Origin: Streptomonospora nanhaiensis
Lineage (GTDB): Bacteria > Actinomycetota > Actinomycetes > Streptosporangiales > Streptosporangiaceae
NCBI RefSeq assembly: GCF_013410565.1
Contig: NZ_JACCFO010000001.1
Span: forward strand, 1,116,001 to 1,180,000
Length of the DNA: 64,000 nucleotides
Direction of reading: 5' to 3'
The position numbers were made by a program, and so were the translations under genes. The notes beneath the pieces were generated by a model. The model was not told the origin of the DNA. It saw nothing but the letters and a program-made list of their open reading frames with translations, and ran no database searches. Of this stretch, positions 36,072-44,504 are shown in pieces. Position 1 is the first letter of the stretch. Each line of letters starts with the position of its first letter.

Positions 36072-37333
36072 ACCGCCGGGTGGTGATCACCGGGCTGGGC
36101 GCCGTTGCGCCCGGCGGTTCCGACGCGGACGCCTTCTGGCGGCTGCTGGTGGAGGGCCGCACGGCCACCCGCCCGATCACGCTGTTCGATCCCGCGGGGC
36201 TGCGCTGCCGCATCGCCGCGGAATGCGACTTCGACCCCGCGGCCCACGGGCTGACCCCGCTGGAGGTGCGGCGCATGGACCGCACCGCCCAGCTCGCCGT
36301 GGCCGCCGCAAAGGAGGCGCTGGCCGACAGCGGCCTGGCGGCCGCCCCGGCCGACCCCGACCGCACGGGGGTCTCCATCGGCAGCGCGGTCGGCAACACC
36401 ATCCGCATGGAGGAGGAGTACGCCGCCGTCAGCGACGGCGGGCGGGGCTGGCTGGTGGACTGGCGCTACGCGGTGCCCTACAGCTACTCCTACATCATCC
36501 CCAGTTCGATCGTCGCCGAGGTGGCGTGGCTGGCGGGTGCGGCCGGGCCGGCCGGGGTGGTGACCGCCGGCTGCACCTCGGGCCTGGACGCGGTGGGCCA
36601 CGCCGCCCAACTGGTGGAGGACGGCTCGGCCGACGTGATGATCACCGGCGCGGCCGACGCGCCGCTCTCGCCGATCACCCTGGCCTGCTTCGACGCCCTC
36701 AAGGCGACCACGCCGCGCAACGACGACCCGGCGTCGGCGTGCCGGCCCTTCGACCGCACCCGCAACGGGATCGTGCTGGGCGAGGGGGCGGCGGTGCTGG
36801 TGCTGGAGGAGCGCGAGCACGCGCTGGCGCGGGGCGCGGTGATCCACGGCGAGATCCTGGGCTACGGCAGCCGGGCCAACGCCTACCACATGACCGGCCT
36901 GCGCTCCGACGGCCGGGAGCTGGCCGAGGCGATCCGCGTGGCGCTGCACGAGGCCAAGACCGCGCCCGAGGACATCGACTACGTCAACGCCCACGGCTCG
37001 GGCACGGTGCAGAACGACATCCACGAGACCGCCGCGGTCAAGCGGACGCTGGGCCGGCGCGCCCGCGAGGTGCCGATGAGCTCGATCAAGTCGATGATCG
37101 GCCACTCGCTGGGCGCCATCGGAGCGCTGGAGATCGCCGCGTGCGTGCTTGCGCTGCGCCACCAGGCGGTGCCGCCGACGGCCAACCTGCACGAGCCCGA
37201 CCCCCGGTGCGACCTGGACTACGTGCCGCTGACCGCGCGGGAGGCGCGGCTGGACCGGGTGCTGAGCGTCGGCAGCGGCTTCGGCGGCTTCCAGAGCGCC
37301 ATCGTGGTCGCCCGCGAGGGGGTGCGGGCGTGA
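36068..37333 (+). CDS. Type II polyketide ketosynthase alpha (KS-alpha)
   Basis: Condensing subunit of an aromatic polyketide synthase, 421 residues. Catalytic Cys169 in VTAGCTSGLDAVGHAA, histidines in VNAHGSGT and IGHSLGA, and the sequence FDALKATTPRNDDPASACRPFD typical of aromatic rather than fatty-acid KS. It forms a heterodimer with the chain-length factor encoded next, the two genes overlapping by GTGA. GTG start. First main gene of the island; the expected partners CLF and ACP follow directly. Confidence 0.96.
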   Translation: MNRRVVITGLGAVAPGGSDADAFWRLLVEGRTATRPITLFDPAGLRCRIAAECDFDPAAHGLTPLEVRRMDRTAQLAVAAAKEALADSGLAAAPADPDRTGVSIGSAVGNTIRMEEEYAAVSDGGRGWLVDWRYAVPYSYSYIIPSSIVAEVAWLAGAAGPAGVVTAGCTSGLDAVGHAAQLVEDGSADVMITGAADAPLSPITLACFDALKATTPRNDDPASACRPFDRTRNGIVLGEGAAVLVLEEREHALARGAVIHGEILGYGSRANAYHMTGLRSDGRELAEAIRVALHEAKTAPEDIDYVNAHGSGTVQNDIHETAAVKRTLGRRAREVPMSSIKSMIGHSLGAIGALEIAACVLALRHQAVPPTANLHEPDPRCDLDYVPLTAREARLDRVLSVGSGFGGFQSAIVVAREGVRA

Positions 37334-38574
37334 GCGCGGTGTTCACCGGGATCGGGGTGGCCGCCCCCACGGGGATCGGCACCGAGGAGCACTGGGCGGC
37401 GACGCTGGCCGGGCGCTGCGCCATCGACCGCATCACCGCCTTCGACCCGGCCTCCTACCCGGTGCGCCTGGCCGGGGAGACCCGGGGGTTCGACCCCGCC
37501 GAGCACATGGGGCGCAAGCTGCGCAACCAGACCGACCACATGACCCACCTGGCCGTGGCCGGGGCGGGGATGGCCCTGGCCGACGCCGGAGTCGACCTGG
37601 AGTCGGTCGGGGAGTTCGAGCGCGGCGTGGTGGCCGCCAACTCCTCGGGCGGTGTGGCCTTCGGCCAGCGCGAGCTGCAGAAGCTGTGGTCCCACGGCCC
37701 CGCCCACGTCAGCGCCTACATGTCGGTGGCCTGGTTCTACGCGGCCACCGCGGGCCAGCTCTCCATCCGCCACGGGCTGCGCGGGCCGTGCATGGTGACC
37801 GCCTCGGAGCAGGCCGGCGGGCTGGACGCGGTGGGCCACGCGCGGCGGCAGGTCCGCCGGGGCACCCGGCTGGTGCTCACCGGGGGCACCGACGCCTCGG
37901 TGTCGCCGGTGGGGCTGAGCTTCGAGATCGCCACCGGCCTGCTGAGCACCGAGCCGGCGCCCGACCGGGCGTTCGTGCCGTTCGACGCGCGGGCCCGCGG
38001 CTACGTCCCCGGCGACGGCGGAGCGATCCTGGTCATGGAGGACGAGGCGGCGGCGCGCGAGCGCGGGGCACCCCGCATCTACGGCCGGCTGGCCGGATAC
38101 GCCGCCACCTTCGACCCGCCCGACCCGCGGGCGCCCGCGCGCCGCGCGCCGTTCGACCCGCCCTCGGCCCCGGCGGCGCCGCGCCTGCGGCGGGCCGCCG
38201 AGAAGGCGCTGGCCGACGCCGGACTGGCCCCCGACGACATCGGGGCGGTCTTCGCCGACGCCTACGGGGTGCCCGAACTGGACCTCGCGGAGTCGCGGGC
38301 CGTCGAGGCCGTGTTCGGCCCCGGCGGTGTGCCCGTCACCGCGCCCAAGACGCTGACCGGCCGGCTGTCGGCCGGCGGCAGCGCGCTGGACCTCGCCACG
38401 GCGCTGCTGGCGCTGCGCGACGGGGTCATACCGCCCACCGCCAACGTCGACCGGCTCGCGCCGGGGGTCACCGTCGACCTCGTGCGCGAGCCGCGCCCCG
38501 CCCCGCTGCGCGCCGTGCTGGTGCTGGCCCGGGGCTACGGCGGCTTCAACGCCGCCGCCGTGGTGACCCGCTGA
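37330..38574 (+). CDS. Type II polyketide chain-length factor (KS-beta)
   Basis: Partner of KS-alpha that sets chain length. It has the KS fold but Gln161 in place of the catalytic Cys (VTASEQAGGLDAVGHA), the hallmark of chain-length factors, which decarboxylate malonyl-ACP to prime the chain. Further typical stretches: RGTRLVLTGGTDASVSPVGL, GYVPGDGGAILVMEDE and PKTLTGRLSAGGSALD. 414 residues, GTG start overlapping the KS-alpha stop. A Pro/Ala/Arg-rich loop near residues 258-280 is somewhat longer than usual. Confidence 0.96.
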   Translation: MSAVFTGIGVAAPTGIGTEEHWAATLAGRCAIDRITAFDPASYPVRLAGETRGFDPAEHMGRKLRNQTDHMTHLAVAGAGMALADAGVDLESVGEFERGVVAANSSGGVAFGQRELQKLWSHGPAHVSAYMSVAWFYAATAGQLSIRHGLRGPCMVTASEQAGGLDAVGHARRQVRRGTRLVLTGGTDASVSPVGLSFEIATGLLSTEPAPDRAFVPFDARARGYVPGDGGAILVMEDEAAARERGAPRIYGRLAGYAATFDPPDPRAPARRAPFDPPSAPAAPRLRRAAEKALADAGLAPDDIGAVFADAYGVPELDLAESRAVEAVFGPGGVPVTAPKTLTGRLSAGGSALDLATALLALRDGVIPPTANVDRLAPGVTVDLVREPRPAPLRAVLVLARGYGGFNAAAVVTR

Positions 38575-38658
38575 CGCGCGCGGCACCACTTCGGCCGATC
38601 GGACAACGCCCGGCGGGCGCCCCCGCGCCCCCGCGCCCCCTGCGAGAGGAGACCCGAC

Positions 38659-38916
38659 ATGAGCACGCTCGACATGCCGCGCCTGAAGGAGATCATGCGC
38701 GCCACCGCCGACGAGGACACCGACGTCGACTGGGAGGGCGACCTGCTCGACCAGCCCTTCACCGACATGGGCTTCGACTCCCTGGCCGTGCTGGAGATCG
38801 CCACCAGCATCCAGCAGCGGTTCGGCCTGGTCATGCCCGACGAGGTCGTGGCCGAGCTGACGACCCCGCGCAGCGTCATCGACTACGTCAACGCGCACCG
38901 GCCCGCCACCGCCTGA
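38659..38916 (+). CDS. Polyketide acyl carrier protein
   Basis: An 85-residue carrier with the phosphopantetheine serine at position 41 (DMGFDSLAVLEI), acidic helix II and the tail TPRSVIDYVNAH. It carries the growing polyketide between KS-alpha/CLF and the ketoreductase. GAGAGGAG lies nine bases before the ATG. The KS-CLF-ACP order is the standard minimal PKS. Confidence 0.96.
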   Translation: MSTLDMPRLKEIMRATADEDTDVDWEGDLLDQPFTDMGFDSLAVLEIATSIQQRFGLVMPDEVVAELTTPRSVIDYVNAHRPATA

Positions 38917-38993
38917 CCCGCGCCGCGCGCCGGCGCGCGGCGCGGGTCCGCCCGCACGCGCGCCGGCGTCCCGAACAGAAAGGGCAGCAGCCG

Positions 38994-39992
38994 ATGCCGA
39001 CCTTCACCCCCGCACCGCCCCCGCCGCGCGGCGCGCGCATCAGCGGGCTGGGCGTGTACCGCCCCTCGCGGGTGGTGCCCAACGCCGAGATCGCCGAGCG
39101 CCTGGGGGTCTTTGAACGGCAGCTGGCCAGGCGCTCGGGCATCCGGCACCGCCGCTTCGCCGAGCCCCACGAGACGCTGACGGCCATGGCCGCCGCGACC
39201 GCGCTCAAGCGCGCCGGGGTGGACGCCGCCGACCTGGGCTGCGCCGTCGTGGCCACCACCACCCACCTGAGCCAGATGCCCTCGGCCGCCACGGCGGTGC
39301 TGCGCGAACTGGGCGGCAACGGCGTCGCGGGCTTCGACATCCTCGCCGCCTGCGCCGGGTTCCCCTACGCCGTGGGGCTGGCCCGCGACATGGTGGCCGC
39401 CGGAAGCGCCGAGCACGTCCTGGTGGTCGGCGCCGAGCGGATCTCCGACATCCTCGACCACGACGACCCCGCCACCGCGTTCCTGTTCGGCGACGGCGCC
39501 GGGGCGGTGGTGGTCAGCGCGGCCGACCGGGCGGCGATCGGCCCCGTGGTGTGGGGCAGCGACGTCGACCGGCCCGACGCGGTGGGCATGACCGGCCGCT
39601 GGGTGCCCGAACTGCGCGCGGACCCGGCGCTGCCCTGGCCGCGCCTGGGCATGGTCGGCTGGAAGGTCTACCGGTGGGCCACCACCGAACTGGCCCCGGC
39701 GGCGCGCCTGGCGGTGGCGCGCGCCGGGCTCACCCTCGACGACATCGACGCGTTCATCCCCCACCAGGCCAACATGCTCGTCACCGACGCACTGGTCCGC
39801 CAGCTGGGCCTGGGCGCGCACGTGGCGGTGGCCCGGGACATCGCCGAGTCGGGAAACACGTCCTCGGCGTCCATCCCCCTGGCCATGGAGGCGCTGAGCG
39901 CCTCGGGCGCCGTGCGTCCGGGCCAGCGCGCCCTGTGCATCGGGTTCGGCTCGGGGCTGGTCTACGCGGCCCAGGTCGTGGACATCCCCTGA
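38994..39992 (+). CDS. KAS III-type ketosynthase (starter-unit loading)
   Basis: FabH-like enzyme of 332 residues: Cys120 in DILAACAGFPYAVGLARDM, His in PHQANML, Asn in ESGNTSSASIPLA, and the closing GFGSGLVYAAQVV. In type II clusters a KAS III usually condenses a non-acetate starter acyl-CoA with malonyl-ACP, so a product primed by something other than acetate is likely. The ATG at 38994 follows AGAAAGGG. It could alternatively serve fatty-acid synthesis, but its position argues for the polyketide. Confidence 0.92.
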   Translation: MPTFTPAPPPPRGARISGLGVYRPSRVVPNAEIAERLGVFERQLARRSGIRHRRFAEPHETLTAMAAATALKRAGVDAADLGCAVVATTTHLSQMPSAATAVLRELGGNGVAGFDILAACAGFPYAVGLARDMVAAGSAEHVLVVGAERISDILDHDDPATAFLFGDGAGAVVVSAADRAAIGPVVWGSDVDRPDAVGMTGRWVPELRADPALPWPRLGMVGWKVYRWATTELAPAARLAVARAGLTLDDIDAFIPHQANMLVTDALVRQLGLGAHVAVARDIAESGNTSSASIPLAMEALSASGAVRPGQRALCIGFGSGLVYAAQVVDIP

Positions 39993-40056
39993 CACCGCAC
40001 CCTCGAGGGCTCTTGCCCCCTTCGCCGATCCCCCGCAGCACGAAGGAGACGAGTAC

Positions 40057-41319
40057 GTGAGCGAGAACCCACGGCCGCCGGTCCTGATCACCGGCGGCAC
40101 CAGCGGCATAGGACTGGCCTGCGCGCGGACGCTGGGCCGCGCCGGCCACCGGGTGTACGTGTGCGCCCGCACCACCGAGGACGTCGTCCGCACCGTCAAG
40201 CGGCTGCGCGAGGAGGGGATCTCTGCTGACGGGCGCGCCTGCGACGTCCGCGACTCCGCCTCGGTGGCCGATCTGGTCGCCGCGGCCACCGACCGCTTCG
40301 GCGCGGTGGGCGTCCTGGTCAACAGCGCCGGGCGCAACGGCGGCGGCGTCACCCGCGACGTGTCCGAGGAGCTGTGGCGCGACGTCGTGGAGACCAACCT
40401 CACCGGCGTCTTCCTGACCACCCGCCAGGTGCTGGCCGAGGGCGGGATGCTGGACCTGCCCAGCGGCCGGATCGTCAACATCGCCTCCACCGGGGGCAAG
40501 CAGGGCGTGGCCTTCGCCGCGCCGTACTCGGCCAGCAAGCACGGGGTGGTGGGGTTCAGCAAGGCCCTGGGCAAGGAGCTGGCCGCCACCGGCACCACGG
40601 TCAACGCGGTGTGCCCCGGCTACGTCGAGACGCCGATGGCCGAGCGGGTGCGCGCCGACTACGCGGCGGGCTGGTCGGTCAGCGAAGAGGAGGCGGCCAC
40701 CGTGGAGTTCCTGACGGGACCCGACGGCGCCCACTACTTCATGGAGGTCAACAGCCGCATCCAGGTCGAGCACCCGGTCACCGAGATGGCCTACGGCGTG
40801 GACCTGGTGCGCGAGCAGCTCCTGGCGGCGGCGGGCGAGCCGCTGTCGGCCGAACTGGCGGCGGCGCGGCCGCGCGGCGCGGTCATCGAGTGCCGGGTCA
40901 ACGCCGAGGACCCCGAGCGCGGCTTCGCGCCCGCGCCGGGCACGCTGGAGGAGTTCACCCCGCCGGGCGGGCCGTTCGTGCGCGTGGACACCCACGCCCG
41001 CGCCGGATGCGGATCCCCGCCGCCTACGACTCCCTGCTGGCCAAGGTCGTGGTGTGGGCGCCCGACCGCACGCAGGCGCTGGCGCGGGCGGTGCGGGCCC
41101 TGGAGGAGTTCCGGGTGGCGGGCGCGGGCGTGCGCACCACCATCCCGTTCCTGCTGCGGGTGCTGCGCGACCCCGACTTCCGCGCCGGGCGGCACGACAC
41201 CGGCCTGGTCGCCCGCCTGTAGCCCGCGCCGCCGCCCCGCCGTCGCGCCCGTGCCCCGCGCCCCCGCGCGGGGCACGGGCGTGTGCGCCCCCTCCCCGCG
41301 CGCGGAAACACAGGATTAA
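40057..41319 (+). CDS. Polyketide ketoreductase fused to a biotin-carboxylase remnant (chimeric frame)
   Basis: Residues 1-215 are an act-type C9 ketoreductase (SDR): nucleotide loop TGGTSGIGLACA, Ser in IVNIASTGG, YSASK with Tyr and Lys, and NAVCPGYVETPMAERVRADY. Just after WSVSEEEA the ketoreductase ends, about 45-50 residues short, and the frame continues as the C-terminal part of a biotin carboxylase (FMEVNSRIQVEHPVTEMAYG, AVIECRVNAEDPERGF). Near 41009 a one-base shift puts the rest out of frame. GAAGGAG before the GTG. Without the KR tail, which helps the tetramer form, activity is doubtful. Confidence 0.85.
   Translation: MSENPRPPVLITGGTSGIGLACARTLGRAGHRVYVCARTTEDVVRTVKRLREEGISADGRACDVRDSASVADLVAAATDRFGAVGVLVNSAGRNGGGVTRDVSEELWRDVVETNLTGVFLTTRQVLAEGGMLDLPSGRIVNIASTGGKQGVAFAAPYSASKHGVVGFSKALGKELAATGTTVNAVCPGYVETPMAERVRADYAAGWSVSEEEAATVEFLTGPDGAHYFMEVNSRIQVEHPVTEMAYGVDLVREQLLAAAGEPLSAELAAARPRGAVIECRVNAEDPERGFAPAPGTLEEFTPPGGPFVRVDTHARAGCGSPPPTTPCWPRSWCGRPTARRRWRGRCGPWRSSGWRARACAPPSRSCCGCCATPTSAPGGTTPAWSPACSPRRRPAVAPVPRAPARGTGVCAPSPRAETQD
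40699..41222 (+). pseudogene. 3' fragment of a biotin carboxylase (accC-like) gene, frameshifted
   Basis: About 175 codons match the C-terminal lobe of acetyl/propionyl-CoA carboxylase biotin carboxylase: TVEFLTGPDGAHYFMEVNSR, then VDLVREQLLAAAGEPL, and after the shift PAAYDSLLAKVVVWAPDR and TTIPFLLRVLRDPDFRAGRH, ending at the stop 41222. The N-terminal ~270 residues with the ATP-grasp core are absent. Around 41007-41010 one base appears missing (frames join at GCCGGATG). Carboxylase genes occur in some aromatic polyketide clusters (for example jadJ), supplying malonyl-CoA. This copy cannot be active. Confidence 0.82.
41246..41281 (+). terminator. Hairpin after the biotin-carboxylase fragment
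   Basis: A perfect 15-base-pair stem (41246-41260 with 41267-41281, arm cgcccgtgccccgcg) and six-base loop, 23 bases after the carboxylase stop at 41222. It shows that the carboxylase 3' end and its terminator are original neighbours. Confidence 0.7.
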
Positions 41320-41349
41320 CCGTCCGGATTCGGTCACGCGAATTACGCG

Positions 41350-41826
41350 GCTGGTGTGGGCGAAGTCGCCGAAGTGGACGTCGCTGCTGACCAGCACCAC
41401 CCGCGCCGGGGGGACCAGGGCGTCCCGCAGCAGCCGCACCAGCAGGTAGTGGCCCAGGACGTTGACACCGAAGGTGAGCTCGAAGCCGTCCTCGGTCGTC
41501 TGGTCGGCGGTGGTGGTCTGCAGGCCGGCGTTGCCGACCAGGGCCGCCAGCCGCGGCAGGGTCCCGGCGGTCAGCCGCTCGCCCAGCTCGGCCGCCGCGG
41601 AGCGGACGCTGTCGAGCGAGGCGAAGTCGCAGTGCAGCGGGTGGACGTTGGGGTTGCCGGACTCGTCGGCGAGCCGCCGGGCCACCGTGGCGGGGGCCTC
41701 GCACACCGCGACCACGACGTGGCGGTCGGGATCGGCGCGCAGCAGCTTTAGCGCGGTGTGGTAGCCCAGGCCGCGGCTCGCGCCCGTGACGACCGCGCTA
41801 TGGGCGCCGGTCTTCATCGCAGCCAT
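41350..41826 (-). pseudogene. Truncated short-chain dehydrogenase/reductase
   Basis: The first ~158 residues are a good SDR: VVTGASRGLGYHTALKLL, HCDFASLDSVRSAAAEL, LVGNAGLQTTTADQTTEDG and VVLVSSDVHFGDFAHT. The family usually has 280-320 residues, but here similarity stops right after FAHT near 41350, before the catalytic YxxxK, and the frame runs on through unrelated antisense sequence. The ATG has AGGGAGA seven bases upstream. It looks like a gene cut by the same event that joined the ketoreductase to the carboxylase fragment. Confidence 0.75.
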
Positions 41827-42026
41827 GCAGAGTCTCCCTCTAAAAATCGTGAAACCGAGCGGACCGAGCGTGGAACCGTACTCATTCTAGGGAGTCCGGG
41901 CGCCCGCGGAAGTGGAGCGGAAAAAGGAAACCAAGAATTGACCCGGTGCACTCGGACGGCCGTTTCCGCGATCTTGGGAAAAGGATCTTCGCTGGTTTTT
42001 CCGGTGCTTTCGGGGTACGGCGGGGC

Positions 42027-42057
42027 GGCCCGGCGGACCCGTCGGGGCCGCCGGGCC
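42027..42057 (-). terminator. Hairpin after the P450 / isomerase-like pair
   Basis: A perfect 10-base-pair stem (42027-42036 with 42048-42057) with an 11-base loop, 28 bases beyond the stop of the leftward isomerase-like gene. Confidence 0.5.
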
Positions 42058-42085
42058 CGGCCGGGCCGCATGGGCGGACGCGGCG

Positions 42086-42394
42086 TCAGGCCGCCTGGTC
42101 AGCGGGGGCGCCGGGCGGGAGACCGCCGAACCGGGTGCCGTCCACCACCGGTGTGACGGTGTACTCCACATAGGGGACCATCGGGCTCCCGTTGAGGTAG
42201 TCCAGGAGTTCGGCGTGGGAATCCACCTCGAAGATGTTGGTGGCGCCGAAACCGCCGACGCGCACCCAGGCGTGCACGATCACGCCTTTTTCGTGAAGGT
42301 CTTTCATGTACCGCAATGCGCGGCGGAAACGGTCCTCGAACTCCGCTCCGCTGATACCGGCCGGATTTCCTTTGGTGACGACCTCGAACAGCAT
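42086..42394 (-). CDS. Muconolactone-isomerase-like small protein
   Basis: A 102-residue ferredoxin-like-fold protein resembling muconolactone delta-isomerase: MLFEVVTKG at the start, HEKGVIVHAWVRVGGFGATN and EVDSHAELLDYLNGSPMVPY. In this setting it is more likely to act on a polyketide intermediate than on muconolactone. The ATG at 42394 follows GGGAAGGAAAG; a second ATG at 42418 overlaps the P450 stop (ATGA) and would add eight residues. Either way it is co-expressed with the P450. Function is inferred only from fold and context. Confidence 0.75.
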   Translation of the reverse strand: MLFEVVTKGNPAGISGAEFEDRFRRALRYMKDLHEKGVIVHAWVRVGGFGATNIFEVDSHAELLDYLNGSPMVPYVEYTVTPVVDGTRFGGLPPGAPADQAA

Positions 42395-42414
42395 GCCGCT
42401 TTCCTTCCCTTGGC

Positions 42415-43683
42415 TCATCGGTTGTCGGCGGTGACGATGAAGGAGCTGAACTCGCGCAGCGGGATGGAGCGGCGGCGCACCGGTTCGGCCGCCGCGCGCA
42501 GCCCCGGGAAGCGCCGGCGCAGCTCCCGCAGCAGCACCGTGATCTCCAGCCGGGCCAGCCCTGCGCCCAGGCAGTAGTGGATGCCCGCGCCGAACATCAG
42601 CGGGTTGGCGGCGGCGCGGGCGGGGTCGAATCGGTCGGAGTCGGGGAACCGGCGGGGGTCGCGGTTGGCCGAGCCGATCAGCAGCCGCACCTCGCGCCCG
42701 GCGGGCACCGCGACGCCGCCGATGCGGGTGTCCACGGCGGTGTAGCGGCGCGCGGCGGCCACCGGTCCCGGCGTCTCCCACCGCAGCAGCTCGTCCACGA
42801 ACGCCCCGGCGGTCTCCTCGGCGTCCAGCCAGTGCGCGTGCTCGGGGTGGGCCAGCAGGGTCGCCACGCCGTTGTCGGCGGCGATGGCCGGGGTCTCGAA
42901 CCCGGCCGCCCACAGGGTGAACACCATGGTGCGCAGCTCGTCCCCGCTGAGCCGGTCGCCGTCCTCGTCGTGCACCGACACCAGCCCCGACAGCAGGTCG
43001 GAGCGGGGCTCGCGGCGCCGCTGGGCCACCAGGACGTCGAGGTAGTCCCCGAACTCCGCGAAGGCGGCGTCGGCGTCGGTGAACTGCTCCTCGCCCGCCG
43101 CCGGGTCGACCACGTGCAGCATGCGGGGCACCAGGGCCGACACGTGCGGCAGGTCGGCCTCGGGGATCCCCAGCAGCCGGGCGAGCACGTGCATGGGCAG
43201 CGGCACCGACACCTCGCGGTGCAGGTCGACGCTGCCCTCGGCGCGCATCCGCTCCTGGGCGCGGTCCAGCAGCCGGGCGCACACGCGTTCGATCTCGGGC
43301 CGCATGCCGTTGATCCGGCGCGGGGTGAACTCGCGGGAGACCAGGCGGCGCAGCCGGGTGTGGCCGGGCGGGTTGTGCCCCACCAGCGAGGTTTGGAAGA
43401 TGCGGTAGGCCTCGTGCTGGGCGGCCTGCGGGAACAGCGCGGCCAGCATCTCCTCGTCGATCGCGCGGAAGACCTCGTGGTCGCGCAGCACCTGGTCGCA
43501 GTCGGCGTAGCCGGAGACGACGTAGGCGTTGAAGCCCCCGCTCCAGGCGACGGGCGCGTTCTCCCGCAGCCACGCGTAGACGGGGTAGGGGTCGATGTCC
43601 CCGCGCATCATCAGTCCGAACAGCATCTCGTCGACCGAGGCTCCCGCGGGCTGCCGGGGCTGCTCGGTCCGCTCAGCGGTCAT
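42415..43683 (-). CDS. Cytochrome P450
   Basis: A 422-residue bacterial P450 that would oxidise the polyketide or another small molecule. Heme-ligand loop FGAGIHYCLGAGLAR with Cys371, I-helix LWAAGFETPAIAADNG, the ExxR of K-helix in DELLRWETP, and C-helix region HNPPGHTRLRRLVSREFTP. Soluble, no membrane anchor, so it relies on separate ferredoxin and reductase, not seen here. Its stop overlaps a possible start of the isomerase-like gene. Confidence 0.95.
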   Translation of the reverse strand: MTAERTEQPRQPAGASVDEMLFGLMMRGDIDPYPVYAWLRENAPVAWSGGFNAYVVSGYADCDQVLRDHEVFRAIDEEMLAALFPQAAQHEAYRIFQTSLVGHNPPGHTRLRRLVSREFTPRRINGMRPEIERVCARLLDRAQERMRAEGSVDLHREVSVPLPMHVLARLLGIPEADLPHVSALVPRMLHVVDPAAGEEQFTDADAAFAEFGDYLDVLVAQRRREPRSDLLSGLVSVHDEDGDRLSGDELRTMVFTLWAAGFETPAIAADNGVATLLAHPEHAHWLDAEETAGAFVDELLRWETPGPVAAARRYTAVDTRIGGVAVPAGREVRLLIGSANRDPRRFPDSDRFDPARAAANPLMFGAGIHYCLGAGLARLEITVLLRELRRRFPGLRAAAEPVRRRSIPLREFSSFIVTADNR

Positions 43684-43965
43684 GGCACGTGCTCCCTGCC
43701 GGGTTCCGGCGGCGCCGGGCCGCTCGGGGGTGGATGGACGGGCCGGGGACCCAGGGCGGGCCCCGCGGGCGGACAGCGGCGGTGCGGAGCCGCCCGGCCG
43801 CTGCGGCCGCCCGGCCAGGCTGCCCCGCGGCGCTCGACGTCGCCTGGAGATCGGGTCGCGGCCGCCGGCGCCCCCGCGGCGCCTCCAGCCGCCGTCGACC
43901 CGACGACGACCGGCGGGCGCCAGGCTGGCCCCGGCAAGCCGCCCACACGCCAGCCAGGAGGTGCC

Positions 43966-44400
43966 ATGCCGACCACGTCCCAGCAGGTCGCGCCCGAGAC
44001 CGTCAGCCGGGTGCGGCAGTTCTACGCCGAGCAGATGCAGCTCATCGACGACGGCGACGTCGCGGGGTGGGCGGCGACGTTCACCGAGGACGCCGTCTTC
44101 TCCTCCAACGGGCTGCCCGCGCCCGGGCACGGGCGCGCCGCCATCGAGGCCGGCGCCCTGCGGGCCGCCGCCGAGCGGCGGGCGCGCGGTGCCCGCCACC
44201 GGCACGTGCAGTCGGCGCTGGCCGTGCGCGATGCGGGCGCCGGCACCCTGCGCTGCCGCTCCTATGTGACCGTGGTGGAGACGCTGCCCGGCGCCCCGCC
44301 GGTGCCGGTCGCCCAGACCGTACTGGAGGACGAACTGGTCCTCCACGGCGGCGAGCCGCGGGTCCGCGCGCGCACCGTCGTGCGCGACGACCTGCGCTGA
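43966..44400 (+). CDS. SnoaL-like / NTF2-fold protein
   Basis: A 144-residue protein with the SnoaL/NTF2 cone: VRQFYAEQMQLIDDGDVAGW, AATFTEDAVFSSNG and RAAIEAGALRAAAE, ending in a beta-rich half. Relatives in aromatic polyketide pathways act as cyclases or hydroxylases, others are plain hydratases or isomerases. CAGGAGG lies before the ATG. It diverges from the P450 across 282 bases and converges on the luciferase-like gene. Whether it supplies the missing ring closure is open. Confidence 0.8.
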   Translation: MPTTSQQVAPETVSRVRQFYAEQMQLIDDGDVAGWAATFTEDAVFSSNGLPAPGHGRAAIEAGALRAAAERRARGARHRHVQSALAVRDAGAGTLRCRSYVTVVETLPGAPPVPVAQTVLEDELVLHGGEPRVRARTVVRDDLR

Positions 44401-44403
44401 GCG

Positions 44404-44458
44404 CCCGGGGAGGCGGGCCGCGCCGCACCCCTGCCCCGGGCGCGCCCGCCTCCCCGGG
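44404..44458. terminator. Hairpin between SnoaL-like and luciferase-like genes
   Basis: A perfect 15-base-pair stem (44404-44418 with 44444-44458; arm cccggggaggcgggc) with a 25-base loop, starting three bases after the SnoaL-like stop and in front of the converging gene end at 44505. Confidence 0.65.
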
Positions 44459-44504
44459 TCCGCCGCCGGGCCGCCGCGCGGCCGGGCGGCGGCCCGGCCG
44501 CGCC

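Noticed and set aside
39781-41340. Continuation of the leftward SDR frame to 681 codons
   Set aside because: After FAHT the sequence is antisense to the ketoreductase and carboxylase fragment and has no SDR similarity.
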